Source of the DNA: Frondihabitans sp. Leaf304
GTDB lineage: Bacteria; Actinomycetota; Actinomycetes; Actinomycetales; Microbacteriaceae
Length of the DNA: 64,000 nt
Assembly: GCF_001423105.1 (NCBI RefSeq)
Contig: NZ_LMNV01000002.1
Span: forward strand, 1,161,815 to 1,225,814
Reading direction: 5' to 3'
Shown here: piece after piece, positions 7,639-16,585 of the stretch
Numbering within the stretch: the first letter of the stretch is position 1
Layout: the number at the start of each line of letters is the position of its first letter
The notes under the pieces: generated by a model
Told to the model about the DNA's origin: nothing
Databases searched by the model: none
What the model saw: only the letters and a program-made list of their open reading frames with translations
Program-made: the position numbers and the translations under genes

Positions 7639-9723
7639 CTACTTGACGATCTTCACGGAGACCGACTTGGCGGCGGTCTTCCAGATGGAGCTGCCGCTGT
7701 ACTTCACGGTCAGCTTGTGGGTGCCGACCTTGAGCTTCGGCAGCGTGACCGAGAGCTTGCCGCTCTTCAGCGCCTTCTTCGCCACGAGGGTCTTGGTGCC
7801 CTCCTTGACCGTGATGGTGCCGGTCGCCGTCGACTTCGAGACGGCCACCTTGACGGTGAGCGCGGCGCCCTTGGTCGAGTGCGTGGTCGCGACCTTGTTG
7901 GTCGTGATCGTTGCTGCACCCTTGGCGACCTTCACGGTCTTCGCAGCGCTGGTCGACGCCTTCACCGCGGTCGTGGCCGGGGTGTAGGAGGCGGACAGCG
8001 AGTAGCTCGCCTTGAGCGGCACGAACTTCAGCGACGCCTTGGTCGATCCGGCGGCAACCTTCGCGGTCGCGAGGACGGTCTTGCCGGAGCTCAGCAGCTT
8101 GACGGTTCCGCCCTGGGCGTCTACGCCCTTGACTGTCGCGGTGACCGTTGTCGACTTGCCGGCGGTCTCGGCGGGAGCCGAGAACGTCACGGAGGAGGCG
8201 GTGGCCCCGGCAGCGGCGTCGACGGAGGCCGGCGCGCTCGTGGAGGCGCCGATACCGGCGAGGGCGGGCACAAACACGGCGGTGACGTCCTGCTTGCCCG
8301 CGGCCGTGAGCGGAACCGCTGCGGTGACGCTGGTGGCACCGGCCTTGATCGCGGCGGTCTTGGCGATCTTGCCGGCGATCACGAAGTTGACCGTGCCGCC
8401 CTGGTCACCGTTCGAGGTGACCGTGGCGGTGGCCGAGACGGTGCTGCCCTGCGTGCCCGTGGCGGGAACGCTGAGCGTGGTCGAGCTGGCCGAGGCCGTG
8501 AACGCACGGAGGCCGTCGTACCCGCAGGTGGTGGCGGCGCTGGTGCCGGGCTCCGGGAGGAAGCCGTACTTGGTGATGACGGCCGTCTGCGTGCAGACGA
8601 GCGACGACTTGCCGATGAAGGTCTTCGAGATGTCGCTCGTGGGGTCGTCGGCCAGCTTCGACGGCACGATGTTGTAGACGTCGCGGACCATGGCGCCGTA
8701 GGCGGCGTTGGTCGCGTAGTCGGTGCCGCTGCCGGTGACGGGAGCGACCTGGCCGGTGGCCGTCTTGCTCAGCGCAGCGAGGGTGACGCCGCTGCGGCGG
8801 TCGGTGACGCCCGAGACCTTATTGGCCTGGGCGACCCACTGGCTGATCGAGAACGGCGCGATCGCGATCGTGTTTCCGCTGGTCTCGTCGGCGATGGCCT
8901 TGCCGTTGTGCTCCTCGATCGGTGCGCCGGCCGACGTGTCTTTGATCCAGTCGTGCGTGGCGACGTAGCCGCTCGCGTCGGTGATGCCGACCTGACCGGC
9001 GAAGTACGAGCGCGTGCCCGAGCCGAACTTGGGCAGAAGGGGCTGGAGCTTGTAGGCGGTGGTCCCGGTCGGAGCAGCGTCCGCCGTCTTTCCCACCGAG
9101 TTGTAGCTTCCGTCGGCGTTCATGTAGGCGAAGCGCACGTCACCCGCGTAGATGCGGTACAGCGAGGGAGCGTTGACGGCATCCGCGTTGCTGCCGACGA
9201 AGAGGGGGACCTTGGCGAGCACGGGGTTCGAGTACGCGACGTCGACGGCGTCCCGCGCGAAAGGCACGTAGGTGACGACGCCCGAGGCGTTCTGGTCGGA
9301 GGCGCCGGGGCCGCCGGAGGAGCGGGCGAAGTCGATCTTGCCGGCGACGTCCGGGGTGGTGATCGTGGCGCTCGTGCCGTCGGAGAGGGCGATGCCCGAC
9401 TTCGAGCCGAGGGCGCCGATGGCGACGAGCAGTTCGTCGCGGCCGGCGCCGGAGCCGGAGACGCGCGGGATGGCGGTCGCGCCCTTGCGCGTGATGATCT
9501 GAGCGGCGCCCTGGTTGGCGTCGTAGGAGGCGATCCTGCCGGAGCCGATCGAGGTGGCGAGGCCGTTCACGACGTCCTGCGTGGTGTCGGACCCGAGGCC
9601 GACGAGGGTGCCGAACGAGCCGACGGGAGTGGGGTCCGCCATGGCGGGGACGGCGATGCCGCCGACGAGCAGGGCGGCGGCGCCGAGGGCGACTCCGGCC
9701 TTGCAGAAGGTGGTGACCTTCAT
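7639..9723 (-). CDS. Secreted PstS-like substrate-binding protein with three C-terminal Ig-like domains
   Basis: A 694-residue exported protein. The signal peptide is clear (residues 1-27, cleavage after AMA). The N-terminal half (about 30-410) is a periplasmic-binding fold of the phosphate-binding type, with VGLGSDTTQDVVNGL near 40 and VSGSGAGRDELL near 85 resembling the phosphate loops of PstS. The C-terminal 280 residues form three Big_3/Ig-like repeats ending in KLTVKYSGSS-type strands. No lipobox, LPxTG or C-terminal membrane segment is present, so it is released or held non-covalently. Start ATG at 9723 has AAAGGA 9 bases upstream; longer frames upstream are not used. A 163-bp gap separates it from the preceding gene, so it may have its own promoter. 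Confidence 0.82.
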   Translation of the reverse strand: MKVTTFCKAGVALGAAALLVGGIAVPAMADPTPVGSFGTLVGLGSDTTQDVVNGLATSIGSGRIASYDANQGAAQIITRKGATAIPRVSGSGAGRDELLVAIGALGSKSGIALSDGTSATITTPDVAGKIDFARSSGGPGASDQNASGVVTYVPFARDAVDVAYSNPVLAKVPLFVGSNADAVNAPSLYRIYAGDVRFAYMNADGSYNSVGKTADAAPTGTTAYKLQPLLPKFGSGTRSYFAGQVGITDASGYVATHDWIKDTSAGAPIEEHNGKAIADETSGNTIAIAPFSISQWVAQANKVSGVTDRRSGVTLAALSKTATGQVAPVTGSGTDYATNAAYGAMVRDVYNIVPSKLADDPTSDISKTFIGKSSLVCTQTAVITKYGFLPEPGTSAATTCGYDGLRAFTASASSTTLSVPATGTQGSTVSATATVTSNGDQGGTVNFVIAGKIAKTAAIKAGATSVTAAVPLTAAGKQDVTAVFVPALAGIGASTSAPASVDAAAGATASSVTFSAPAETAGKSTTVTATVKGVDAQGGTVKLLSSGKTVLATAKVAAGSTKASLKFVPLKASYSLSASYTPATTAVKASTSAAKTVKVAKGAATITTNKVATTHSTKGAALTVKVAVSKSTATGTITVKEGTKTLVAKKALKSGKLSVTLPKLKVGTHKLTVKYSGSSIWKTAAKSVSVKIVK

Positions 9724-9834
9724 GGTGGGTGGTCCTTTCGTGGTGGGCCCGCCCGAGTGCCTCATAGCGCTCGTGTTCGGGTCGATCATGAAGCTAGGAG
9801 ATGTGGAGGGTGATGTGAGGAGTTTTTGTGTTAA

Positions 9835-9864
9835 CAGTTGCCATACGGTCAGCGAGCAGTTGCC
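9835..9864 (-). promoter_or_regulatory. Possible PHO-box-like 11-bp direct repeats
   Basis: On the minus strand GGCAACTG (9864-9857), GCTGACCG (9853-9846) and GGCAACTG (9842-9835) follow with exact 11-bp steps, about 110-140 bp before the start of the Ig-bearing binding protein. OmpR-type regulators such as PhoP bind 11-bp direct repeats. The bases differ from the Streptomyces GTTCACC consensus, so the link to PhoP is only suggestive. Confidence 0.35.
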
Positions 9865-9886
9865 GACAACTCTCGAGGAGTTCTCA

Positions 9887-12475
9887 TTAGCCGCCGAGCA
9901 GAGCGAGCCGTCTGCCCCAGCGCGCGAGCAACGGCCCGGCGATGAGGGCGGGTACGCCGAATCCGAGAGCTCCGACAAGCCCGAGTCGCCCGCGCCCGAG
10001 CAAGGTGTCGGGAGTCGTCCCCGACGGCCCGGCCGCATCCGGATCCTGAGCCACCGCGACAGCGGTTCCCCCGGTATCGGTCGAGCTCTCATCGGCGACT
10101 GCCGCGGACGAGTCGCCGAGATCGGCGGTGCCCTGGGGGGTCTCGTCGACGGTTGCTGCCGGCTGCGAGCTCTCGCTCGTGGTTGGCGCGGCCGGCGCGG
10201 CGGTCGGCGGCGTGGCGGGCTTCGGGCACTCCGCGGTCACGGTAGCCGGAGTCGAGATCGCCTTCGCCGTGGCGACCGCCTGGGCGGTCAGCGTCGCACT
10301 CAGCGGCACGTAGCCCCGCGGCAGCTGCCCACGGTCGTCTCCTGACACCTGGCCCGCGCCCACCCCGTAGCGAATGAACTTCGCGTAGTCGCTCAGCTCG
10401 GCTGTCGATGCGGCACAGACATTGACCGCGGCATAGCTGAGCATCGTCAGCGGGTAGGCCCCCGGCGTCTTCGCTACGGCATCGGTCGCGACCACACCGG
10501 GCACGCTCGTGGTCTTCATCGCAGCCACGGCAGCCGTAACCGAGTCACTCGTCGGCGCCAGAGCCTCGCCGTTCGCGTTCACGAGCTTCGCTGTCGACAG
10601 CCCGTAGCGCTCCGCCGACGCCGAGTCGGTGATCGAGAGCAGGAACCGGTGACCGGGCACCTGCGGACCGGTCGAGGTGTAGCCCTTCGGCTGACCGAAC
10701 GGGTTCCAGGAATCCTTCTCGTTGGGGTCGGCGCGCAGGGTGCGATAGGCCCCCTCGTGCATGTCGTTCATGTACGGACGCATGTCGAGCGTGCCGTAGC
10801 CGGTCTCGTCCGGGTCGCCGCCCTTCGCGATGGTGAGGTCGGCCTTCGGAAACGAGTCGAGGGTCGCGTCGGTCGCCAGGTTCAGCTTCGAATACGAGGG
10901 GTTCATCTTCATGCCCCACGGGTCGGCCGAGCCCGAGAGGAAGGCCTTCGCGTCGGGGTCGGCGCGCAGCCAGCTCCACACCGCAGAGGAGGCGTCCGAC
11001 GACCCGAGCGCGACCATGAGGCCGGCCGGCGAGTTGTCGCTCGTCGACTTCGTGAACGCGGGGTTCAGCTGCACGAATTCGGGATCCTGGATGATGCTCG
11101 CCGGATTCGCCTCCAGCGTGGCATCGCCCTTGCCGAGACCCGGAACGTCGATGGGATACGACTGCGTCAGCAGCTTGGCGACGAGCCGCGCGTTCAACGT
11201 GAGATCGGTGGCTTGGAGCCCGTTGCGGTCGGCCGCCGGGGCGTCCGGATAGAGCCGGTAGTCGATGTCGAACGCGACGACGATCGAGCTCTGCGCGACC
11301 GGCGCGTAACGAATGGTCGTTCCCGTCGTCGTGGCCGGATCGAGCGGGCCGTCGACGACGCCCAGCCGGGAAGCTCCCGTGATGGTCGAGACGATCTGTC
11401 GGCGCGACTCGGCGTCGCCGATCTGCGAGTAGCCATACGTGGTGCCGAGGCGGCACAGCGCCGGCTGCCACGAGGTGAGCGCTTCGAGCACGGGCTCCGA
11501 GCCGACGAGTCGCTGCTCCGGGTTGCCGATCGGGCAGGCCTGCGAGACCGGCTGGAATGCCAGCTTCACGACGACGCGGTTCTTCCATGCGGTCGTCGAC
11601 AGGGGCGAGCCCGAGATGCGGCCGGACGCCGTCTCGGTCTGGGGGCTGCCGTCGAGGTTGTGCGTGCCGCGGGGCACGATCACGAGCCAGCACGCCCGCG
11701 GCGCTGTCCCGGTCGCCGTCTTCTGGTCGGCCCCGCAGCCGAGCTGGGGCGCGTCGAGGCTCGACTGGGTCTCGAACTGCACCTGGCCCGAGCCGTTCGC
11801 AGCGGTACGGGCGGCGGTCACCTCGTTCGTCGTCGACGCGTCGTAGATCTTCGAGAGATCGCCCGTCGACTTCGCGAGCGTGCCGTCGACGCTCCGGAAC
11901 GGCACCCGGTAGGCCTTGAGGTTCGGGTTCTCGAGCGGCGGGTCGAGCAGGTAATCAGGATCCGCGGCATCGCCCCTCAGCACCGGGTCCATGGCGGGGT
12001 CGTCGCCCCGCACCAGGTCACGCTTGGCGGTATTCACGCCGAGCAGGCTGCTCAGCGCCGTCGAGGGCGCGCCCCACTCGCACTGCTCGGGCGAGGGCCC
12101 GGAGGCCTCGTCGCCCCAGCACTGCATCAGCTGCACGTAGTCGTTCGCGTACTCGCCCTGCGAGGTCTCGTGACCGCCCTTCCAGGTCACCGTGACGGCC
12201 TGGTCAAGGAGGTTGGCCGTCTGGCTGACGGTGAACGAGAGGTCTTTGAACGAGTCGAGGTCGGCGTTGCCGCCCGCCTCGGTGGTGTTGTCGGTCTGCC
12301 CGAGCGCGGTCTGGGCCTCGACCCAGCTGACCGTCTTCGCCGAGTCGGAGCCCGCTGGCACGGCGGTCGCGGCGGCGGGGATCGACGAGACGAAGAGGGC
12401 AGCGGAGGCCGTCACGACGACGATGCCGAAGGCCATGACGCCGTTGCCGACGCGGACGAGGGTGCGGTTTCTCAT
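9887..12475 (-). CDS. Large membrane-anchored PstS-like binding protein
   Basis: This 862-residue protein has an N-terminal signal/anchor (residues 10-35), a long extracellular part and a C-terminal segment LGLVGALGFGVPALIAGPLLA before an Arg-rich tail, so it is probably tethered at the C-terminus. The extracellular region contains binding-protein features: VVKLAFQPVSQACPIG, a TTYGYSQIGDAESRR segment and PAGLMVALGSSDASSAVW, recalling PstS hinge regions. A Thr/Pro/Ser/Ala-rich spacer (about 740-830) precedes the anchor. It is more than twice the usual PstS size (about 350-400). The ATG at 12475 overlaps the pstS stop (ATGA), showing translational coupling. Assignment to phosphate binding rests mainly on its place in the operon. 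Confidence 0.75.
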   Translation of the reverse strand: MRNRTLVRVGNGVMAFGIVVVTASAALFVSSIPAAATAVPAGSDSAKTVSWVEAQTALGQTDNTTEAGGNADLDSFKDLSFTVSQTANLLDQAVTVTWKGGHETSQGEYANDYVQLMQCWGDEASGPSPEQCEWGAPSTALSSLLGVNTAKRDLVRGDDPAMDPVLRGDAADPDYLLDPPLENPNLKAYRVPFRSVDGTLAKSTGDLSKIYDASTTNEVTAARTAANGSGQVQFETQSSLDAPQLGCGADQKTATGTAPRACWLVIVPRGTHNLDGSPQTETASGRISGSPLSTTAWKNRVVVKLAFQPVSQACPIGNPEQRLVGSEPVLEALTSWQPALCRLGTTYGYSQIGDAESRRQIVSTITGASRLGVVDGPLDPATTTGTTIRYAPVAQSSIVVAFDIDYRLYPDAPAADRNGLQATDLTLNARLVAKLLTQSYPIDVPGLGKGDATLEANPASIIQDPEFVQLNPAFTKSTSDNSPAGLMVALGSSDASSAVWSWLRADPDAKAFLSGSADPWGMKMNPSYSKLNLATDATLDSFPKADLTIAKGGDPDETGYGTLDMRPYMNDMHEGAYRTLRADPNEKDSWNPFGQPKGYTSTGPQVPGHRFLLSITDSASAERYGLSTAKLVNANGEALAPTSDSVTAAVAAMKTTSVPGVVATDAVAKTPGAYPLTMLSYAAVNVCAASTAELSDYAKFIRYGVGAGQVSGDDRGQLPRGYVPLSATLTAQAVATAKAISTPATVTAECPKPATPPTAAPAAPTTSESSQPAATVDETPQGTADLGDSSAAVADESSTDTGGTAVAVAQDPDAAGPSGTTPDTLLGRGRLGLVGALGFGVPALIAGPLLARWGRRLALLGG

Positions 12476-14172
12476 CGACGGCCTCGCTTCTTCGCCACGG
12501 CGATGCCGATGGCCGCGGGCACGAACACGAGTGCCAGGAGCGCCGCCACCGAGCCGATCATCAACCACTGTTTCGACCCGAAGCCCGTTCCGGCGTCACT
12601 CTCGACTGGGAGGGCGACCACGTTCGAGCAGACTCCCGAGTCGGCGTCGCACGAGACGAGGGTGCCCTGGCCAGCCGCTCCGGCGGAGGAGGCGCTGCCG
12701 GACCCCGATCCCGAGGCCGTGCCGTCGGATCCTGCGCCCGACGACCCGGAGCCCGATGACGAGCCAGACGACGAGGATCCCGCCGACGACGAGCCGGATC
12801 CTGCCTTCCCTGCCGTCGACTTGGTCGTACCCGATCCGCCGCTGGAGGCGTTTGCGCTGGTCGGCGTCGAGACCGCCTTAGCCCCGCCCGTGCCGACCGT
12901 GCACTGCGTGACGCCGATCTTGTCGCAGGCCGAGGGCTGCGGGGCGTTGTTGGCCAGGGTGTTCGTGCCGTCTTTGGAGAAGGTCGGATTGTTGCAGTTC
13001 TTGACGTCGATCGCCTTCGAGACCGTGCCGGGAATCCGCTTGACCTGGCTGAGACCCGCCTTCACGAGGTTGATCGGCAGCGGCGAGTAGCCGAGCACCT
13101 CGGCCTGCTGCTGCCCCTCGCAGAGGAAGTAGTTCGCGAAGGTGCTGAGGCTCTTGCCCTTGTCCTTCGTGAAGCTGCGCGACGACGAGATCTCGGTGGG
13201 AATGATCATGTACGAGTACGACGACAGCGGATAGGCGCGGTGGTCCGGGTTGTTGTAGACGCCGGTCAGGATCTGCGTGAGGTACTGCGCCGAACCCTTG
13301 TCCTGGTTGATCTTCGCTCCGAGCAGCCCGACGGCGACGTTGGAGGCGGTCGGTTCGACGTAGTAGCCCGACTTGTTCAGGATCTTGGCGACCGGGAAGC
13401 CGGTCTTGAGGGCGTACGAGTACTCGACGTAGGTGATCGTGCCGACGTTCGCCTTCTGGGCGACGTAGCCCGAGACGCCCTGCGAGTTCGGCTGAGCGAT
13501 GAAGCCCTTGCCGGGGATCGTCGGGTAGTTAGACGTCACACCGCACGGGGTGGGCCGCCCGGCCGCGGCACAGTAGCTGTTCCAATCGGAGGGGTGCTCC
13601 TGGCTCATCCAGGTGGAGAACTGCGCCGTCGAGCCGGAGCCGTCGGAGCGCACCACCGGCACGATGTTCCGCTTCGGCAGGTCGAGGCCGGGGTTGTCTT
13701 TCTTGATGGCCTTGTCGTTCCAGCTCGTGATCTTGCCGGTGAAGATCTTGGTGACGACGTCGCCCGACAGCCGCAGGTTCGTCACCTGCTTGCCGCCCGA
13801 CGTGAGGTTGTACATGAACGCCGTACCACCCGCGACGATCGGCATGTAGGCGTAGCCGACTGTCGGTGCCGAGTCGACGACGCCGCCGTCTTTGATGCCG
13901 TAGGGGATCTCCGACACGGCGTAGTCGACGGTGCCGTTCTTGAATTGGTTGCGGCCGTCCGACGAGCCCGTGCTGGCGTAGTTCACCTTCAGCCCGTACT
14001 GCTGCACGTTCACCGCCCACTGCGCGATCGCGTTCGAGCTCCACGACGAGCCGGCGCCCGAGATGGCCTTGTAGGTATCGGCCTGGGCGGCCGACGGGGT
14101 CATCGCGAGCAGCGCGGCCGCGGCGACGACGCCGATCAGGAGGGCGGCGACGGAGCGCTTAGGAGAGATCAC
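12472..14172 (-). CDS. pstS: Phosphate-binding protein PstS, C-terminally membrane-anchored
   Basis: Captures phosphate for PstCA. The 566 residues have a signal peptide (about 1-31, cleavage after AQA) and a PstS domain with the phosphate-binding signatures AISGAGSSWSSNAIAQW (35-51), NYASTGSSDGRNQF (about 60-73) and VRSDGSGSTAQFSTW (near 165). Residues 430-525 are a Gly/Ser-rich linker, then WLMIGSVAALLALVFVPAAI spans the membrane before KKRGRR. Actinobacterial PstS is usually a lipoprotein; here the lipobox is missing and a C-terminal helix replaces it. The GTG at 14172 lies inside the end of pstA and has AAGGA 8-9 bases upstream. Confidence 0.93.
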   Translation of the reverse strand: MISPKRSVAALLIGVVAAAALLAMTPSAAQADTYKAISGAGSSWSSNAIAQWAVNVQQYGLKVNYASTGSSDGRNQFKNGTVDYAVSEIPYGIKDGGVVDSAPTVGYAYMPIVAGGTAFMYNLTSGGKQVTNLRLSGDVVTKIFTGKITSWNDKAIKKDNPGLDLPKRNIVPVVRSDGSGSTAQFSTWMSQEHPSDWNSYCAAAGRPTPCGVTSNYPTIPGKGFIAQPNSQGVSGYVAQKANVGTITYVEYSYALKTGFPVAKILNKSGYYVEPTASNVAVGLLGAKINQDKGSAQYLTQILTGVYNNPDHRAYPLSSYSYMIIPTEISSSRSFTKDKGKSLSTFANYFLCEGQQQAEVLGYSPLPINLVKAGLSQVKRIPGTVSKAIDVKNCNNPTFSKDGTNTLANNAPQPSACDKIGVTQCTVGTGGAKAVSTPTSANASSGGSGTTKSTAGKAGSGSSSAGSSSSGSSSGSGSSGAGSDGTASGSGSGSASSAGAAGQGTLVSCDADSGVCSNVVALPVESDAGTGFGSKQWLMIGSVAALLALVFVPAAIGIAVAKKRGRR

Positions 14173-15397
14173 GGGTGGTGTCCTTCGAGGGGCGGGTGCT
14201 GCGGGGGCGGAGGCGGGCAGAGACGGGGAGCCGTGCGGCTGCGGCCCGGATCCTGAGCAGGAAGTCGCGGCGGCTCTCGCGACGCGCAACCGTCTCGCCG
14301 CCGATCAGACGGGCGATCACGAAGAGCACCAGCACGAGAAGCATCAGCACGATCGCCGTGCCGAAACCGCGGGCGATCATGGTCGGCTCGGGCGACTTGA
14401 CGAACTCGAAGATCGCCAGCGGCAGCGAGAGCATCGGACCGTGTAGCGGGTCGAGATTGAGGCCCGCAGTGAAGCCCGAGGTGAGCAGGACGGGCGAGGT
14501 CTCACCGATTCCGCGAGCCGTCGCGAGGATGATCGCCGTGATCAGCCCGGAGCGCGAGGTCGGAATCACCACACGCCAGACGGTCTGCCACTGCCCCGCG
14601 CCGAGCCCGAGCGACGCCTCTTTGAGCGTCGCGGGCACGAGACGCAGCACGACGTCGGCCGAGCGGATCATGATCGGCAGCATCATCACACTGATGGCGA
14701 GCGAGGCGGCGAAGCCCGACTTGTCGACGCCCAGGAAGAGGATCACGCTCGCGTAGATGAACAGGCCGGCCACGATCGACGGCAGCGCCGTCATGGCCTC
14801 GACGATGGTGCGCACGAACCTCGAGAACGGCCCGGGGATCTCACCGAGGAAGAGCGCCGTCGTCAGGCCGAGCGGGATCGTGATGATCAGCGCGATGGTG
14901 ATCTGAATCAAGGATCCGGCGACGGCGTGCAGCACACCACCCTGTGTCAGCGGATCGAGCGGCCCCGTCAGCGCCATGTCCTGGGTGAAGAAGTTGAGAT
15001 GGGGAATCGCCTTCGCGCCCCGCACGAAGCTGAATACGACGACGAAGACAAGAGTCGCGATGACGAGGAACGCGAGGCTGTGCACGACGGCCGCGATCAA
15101 CCGGTCGCGAACCACGGCGGCACTCTCGTCGATCGCGACGAGCAACGCGTAGAAGCCGAGGAACAGCACGTAGCCGACCACGACGAAGGCGATGCCGCCG
15201 GTGAGCGGGGCGATCCAGGAGAACAGCACGATCGTGACGCTGAGCGAGGCGACGGCCGCACCCGCCATTGCGAGCACGTCGCTGATGCGGACGCCGATGG
15301 TACGGCGCACCTCCGGCCGGGCGCGCTCGTCACGGCGCGACTCCCGAGAGGGCAGCTCGGTCTCCGGCTGGGTCGGTGCTTCGAGGAGGTCGGTCAT
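14159..15397 (-). CDS. pstA: Phosphate ABC transporter permease PstA
   Basis: Membrane channel subunit pairing with PstC. The 412 residues begin with an Arg/Glu-rich cytoplasmic stretch (1-40), two or three extra membrane helices (about 43-130), then the core permease with its EAA-type loop LKEASLGLGAGQWQTVWRVV and following RGIGETSPVLL, which matches the PstA signature. The total is longer than the usual 280-300 residues because of the N-terminal helices and a basic C-terminal tail. The ATG at 15397 shares one base with the pstC TGA; the frame upstream of it is not coding. The gene overlaps the pstS start by 14 bp. Confidence 0.95.
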   Translation of the reverse strand: MTDLLEAPTQPETELPSRESRRDERARPEVRRTIGVRISDVLAMAGAAVASLSVTIVLFSWIAPLTGGIAFVVVGYVLFLGFYALLVAIDESAAVVRDRLIAAVVHSLAFLVIATLVFVVVFSFVRGAKAIPHLNFFTQDMALTGPLDPLTQGGVLHAVAGSLIQITIALIITIPLGLTTALFLGEIPGPFSRFVRTIVEAMTALPSIVAGLFIYASVILFLGVDKSGFAASLAISVMMLPIMIRSADVVLRLVPATLKEASLGLGAGQWQTVWRVVIPTSRSGLITAIILATARGIGETSPVLLTSGFTAGLNLDPLHGPMLSLPLAIFEFVKSPEPTMIARGFGTAIVLMLLVLVLFVIARLIGGETVARRESRRDFLLRIRAAAARLPVSARLRPRSTRPSKDTTRDLS

Positions 15398-16374
15398 CAG
15401 CTGCTCGCCCCCGATCGCGATCGGGCGACGACAGCCGACGCGGCGAAGTTGATGCACAGCGTCATCAAGAAGAGCGTGAGCCCGGCAGCCATGAGGGCCG
15501 AGGTGCCGAACGGGGTCGCCTCGCCGTAGCGCAGCGCGATCAGCGACGACACCGAGCTCGCACCGGCCTGAAGAATGTGCGGCTGGATCACGAAGATCGG
15601 CGAGATGATCATGTAGACGGCGATGGTCTCGCCGAGCGCGCGGCCGAGCCCGAGCATGGTTCCGCCGATGATGCCGCCCCGGCCGAACGGCAGCACGACC
15701 GAGCGGATCATTCCCCACTTCGTCGAGCCGAGGGCCAGTGCCCCCTCGCGCTCCCCCAGCGGCGCCTGCAAGAAGACCTCGCGCATGATCGAGGTGATGA
15801 TCGGCGTGATCATCAGAGCGACGACGATGCCCGCGATGAACGTCGACGACGTGTAGACGGTGGGGCTCGCCAGCGGATCCTTGAGGTCTGTTCCGTCGAC
15901 CCGGAAGAGGGGGATCCAGCCGAAGTACTGCGAGATCCACTTCGACACCGGCGTGATCTGCCCCTGCAAGAAGAAGAAGCCCCAGAGGCCGTAGACGACG
16001 CTCGGGATCGCGGCCATCAGGTCGACCAGGCCGATCAGGAAGCCCCGGACACGGATGGGCGCGTACTCGGTGATGTAGAGCGCCGTGCCGAGGGCGAGCG
16101 GCACGGCGAAGAAGATCGCGACCAGTGCGATCAGGATCGTGCCGACCAGCACGGCGGCGATGCCGAACTTGCCGGCGTCGGGCTCCCAGGCCTGCTCGGT
16201 GAAGAAGCTGAACTTCGCGACGCCGATCGCCTGCGCGGCGCGAAACGCGAGGAACAGGCCGACGAGCGACATGATCGCGAGCACGGTGACACCGCCGGCA
16301 TGGGCGGCGAGCCGGAACCGGAGGTCAGCGGGGTCGCGCACGACGCTCAGGAGGCGGGGGGAATCGGTTGACAC
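15397..16374 (-). CDS. pstC: Phosphate ABC transporter permease PstC
   Basis: First gene of the phosphate operon. The 325 residues contain six predicted membrane helices and the PstC signatures LVDLMAAIPSVVYGLWGFFF (near 116-135) and the EAA loop GEREGALALGSTKWGMIRSV followed by GRALGETIAV. Size is normal for the family. The GTG start at 16374 is preceded by GAAGGA at 5 bases. It overlaps pstA by one base. The leader upstream is long and structured. Confidence 0.95.
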   Translation of the reverse strand: MSTDSPRLLSVVRDPADLRFRLAAHAGGVTVLAIMSLVGLFLAFRAAQAIGVAKFSFFTEQAWEPDAGKFGIAAVLVGTILIALVAIFFAVPLALGTALYITEYAPIRVRGFLIGLVDLMAAIPSVVYGLWGFFFLQGQITPVSKWISQYFGWIPLFRVDGTDLKDPLASPTVYTSSTFIAGIVVALMITPIITSIMREVFLQAPLGEREGALALGSTKWGMIRSVVLPFGRGGIIGGTMLGLGRALGETIAVYMIISPIFVIQPHILQAGASSVSSLIALRYGEATPFGTSALMAAGLTLFLMTLCINFAASAVVARSRSGASS

Positions 16375-16453
16375 GGTGTCCTTCGAGGTGCGGTGCCGCC
16401 GGCGAGGCCGGAACGGCGGTGGGTCGTCCCGGGCTCACTCGCTCCGCTGCCGG

Positions 16454-16473
16454 GGCGTCCTCCCGGGGACGCC
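16454..16473 (-). promoter_or_regulatory. Hairpin in the pstC leader
   Basis: GGCGTCC (16454-16460) pairs perfectly with GGACGCC (16467-16473) across 6 bases, about 80 bp before the pstC start. It would form in the 5' leader of the phosphate operon mRNA. Role unknown. Confidence 0.45.
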
Positions 16474-16498
16474 TAAACCTGGCAGTTCGATAAGGATC

Positions 16499-16542
16499 CG
16501 ATGGGGATCAACTGATGACGTCGACCCGTCCCGATGGTGAAC
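16499..16542 (-). promoter_or_regulatory. Candidate PHO box upstream of pstC
   Basis: On the minus strand GTTCACCATCG (16542-16532) matches the Streptomyces PHO-box unit GTTCACC, and GATCCCCATCG (16509-16499) lies exactly 33 bp (three 11-bp steps) further on. The two units between match poorly. The position, about 125-170 bp before pstC, is reasonable for PhoP activation. Not proven. Confidence 0.35.
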
Positions 16543-16585
16543 AGTCGGTGTTTTGGGGGACCAACGGCGCTATTGCGGGGTACTT

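Noticed and set aside
6931-9813. A 960-codon plus-strand open frame across the pst cluster
   Set aside because: Its composition (Arg/Gly/Asp/Ala/Val) is that of an antisense shadow of the binding-protein and sortase-like genes, which have clear domains.
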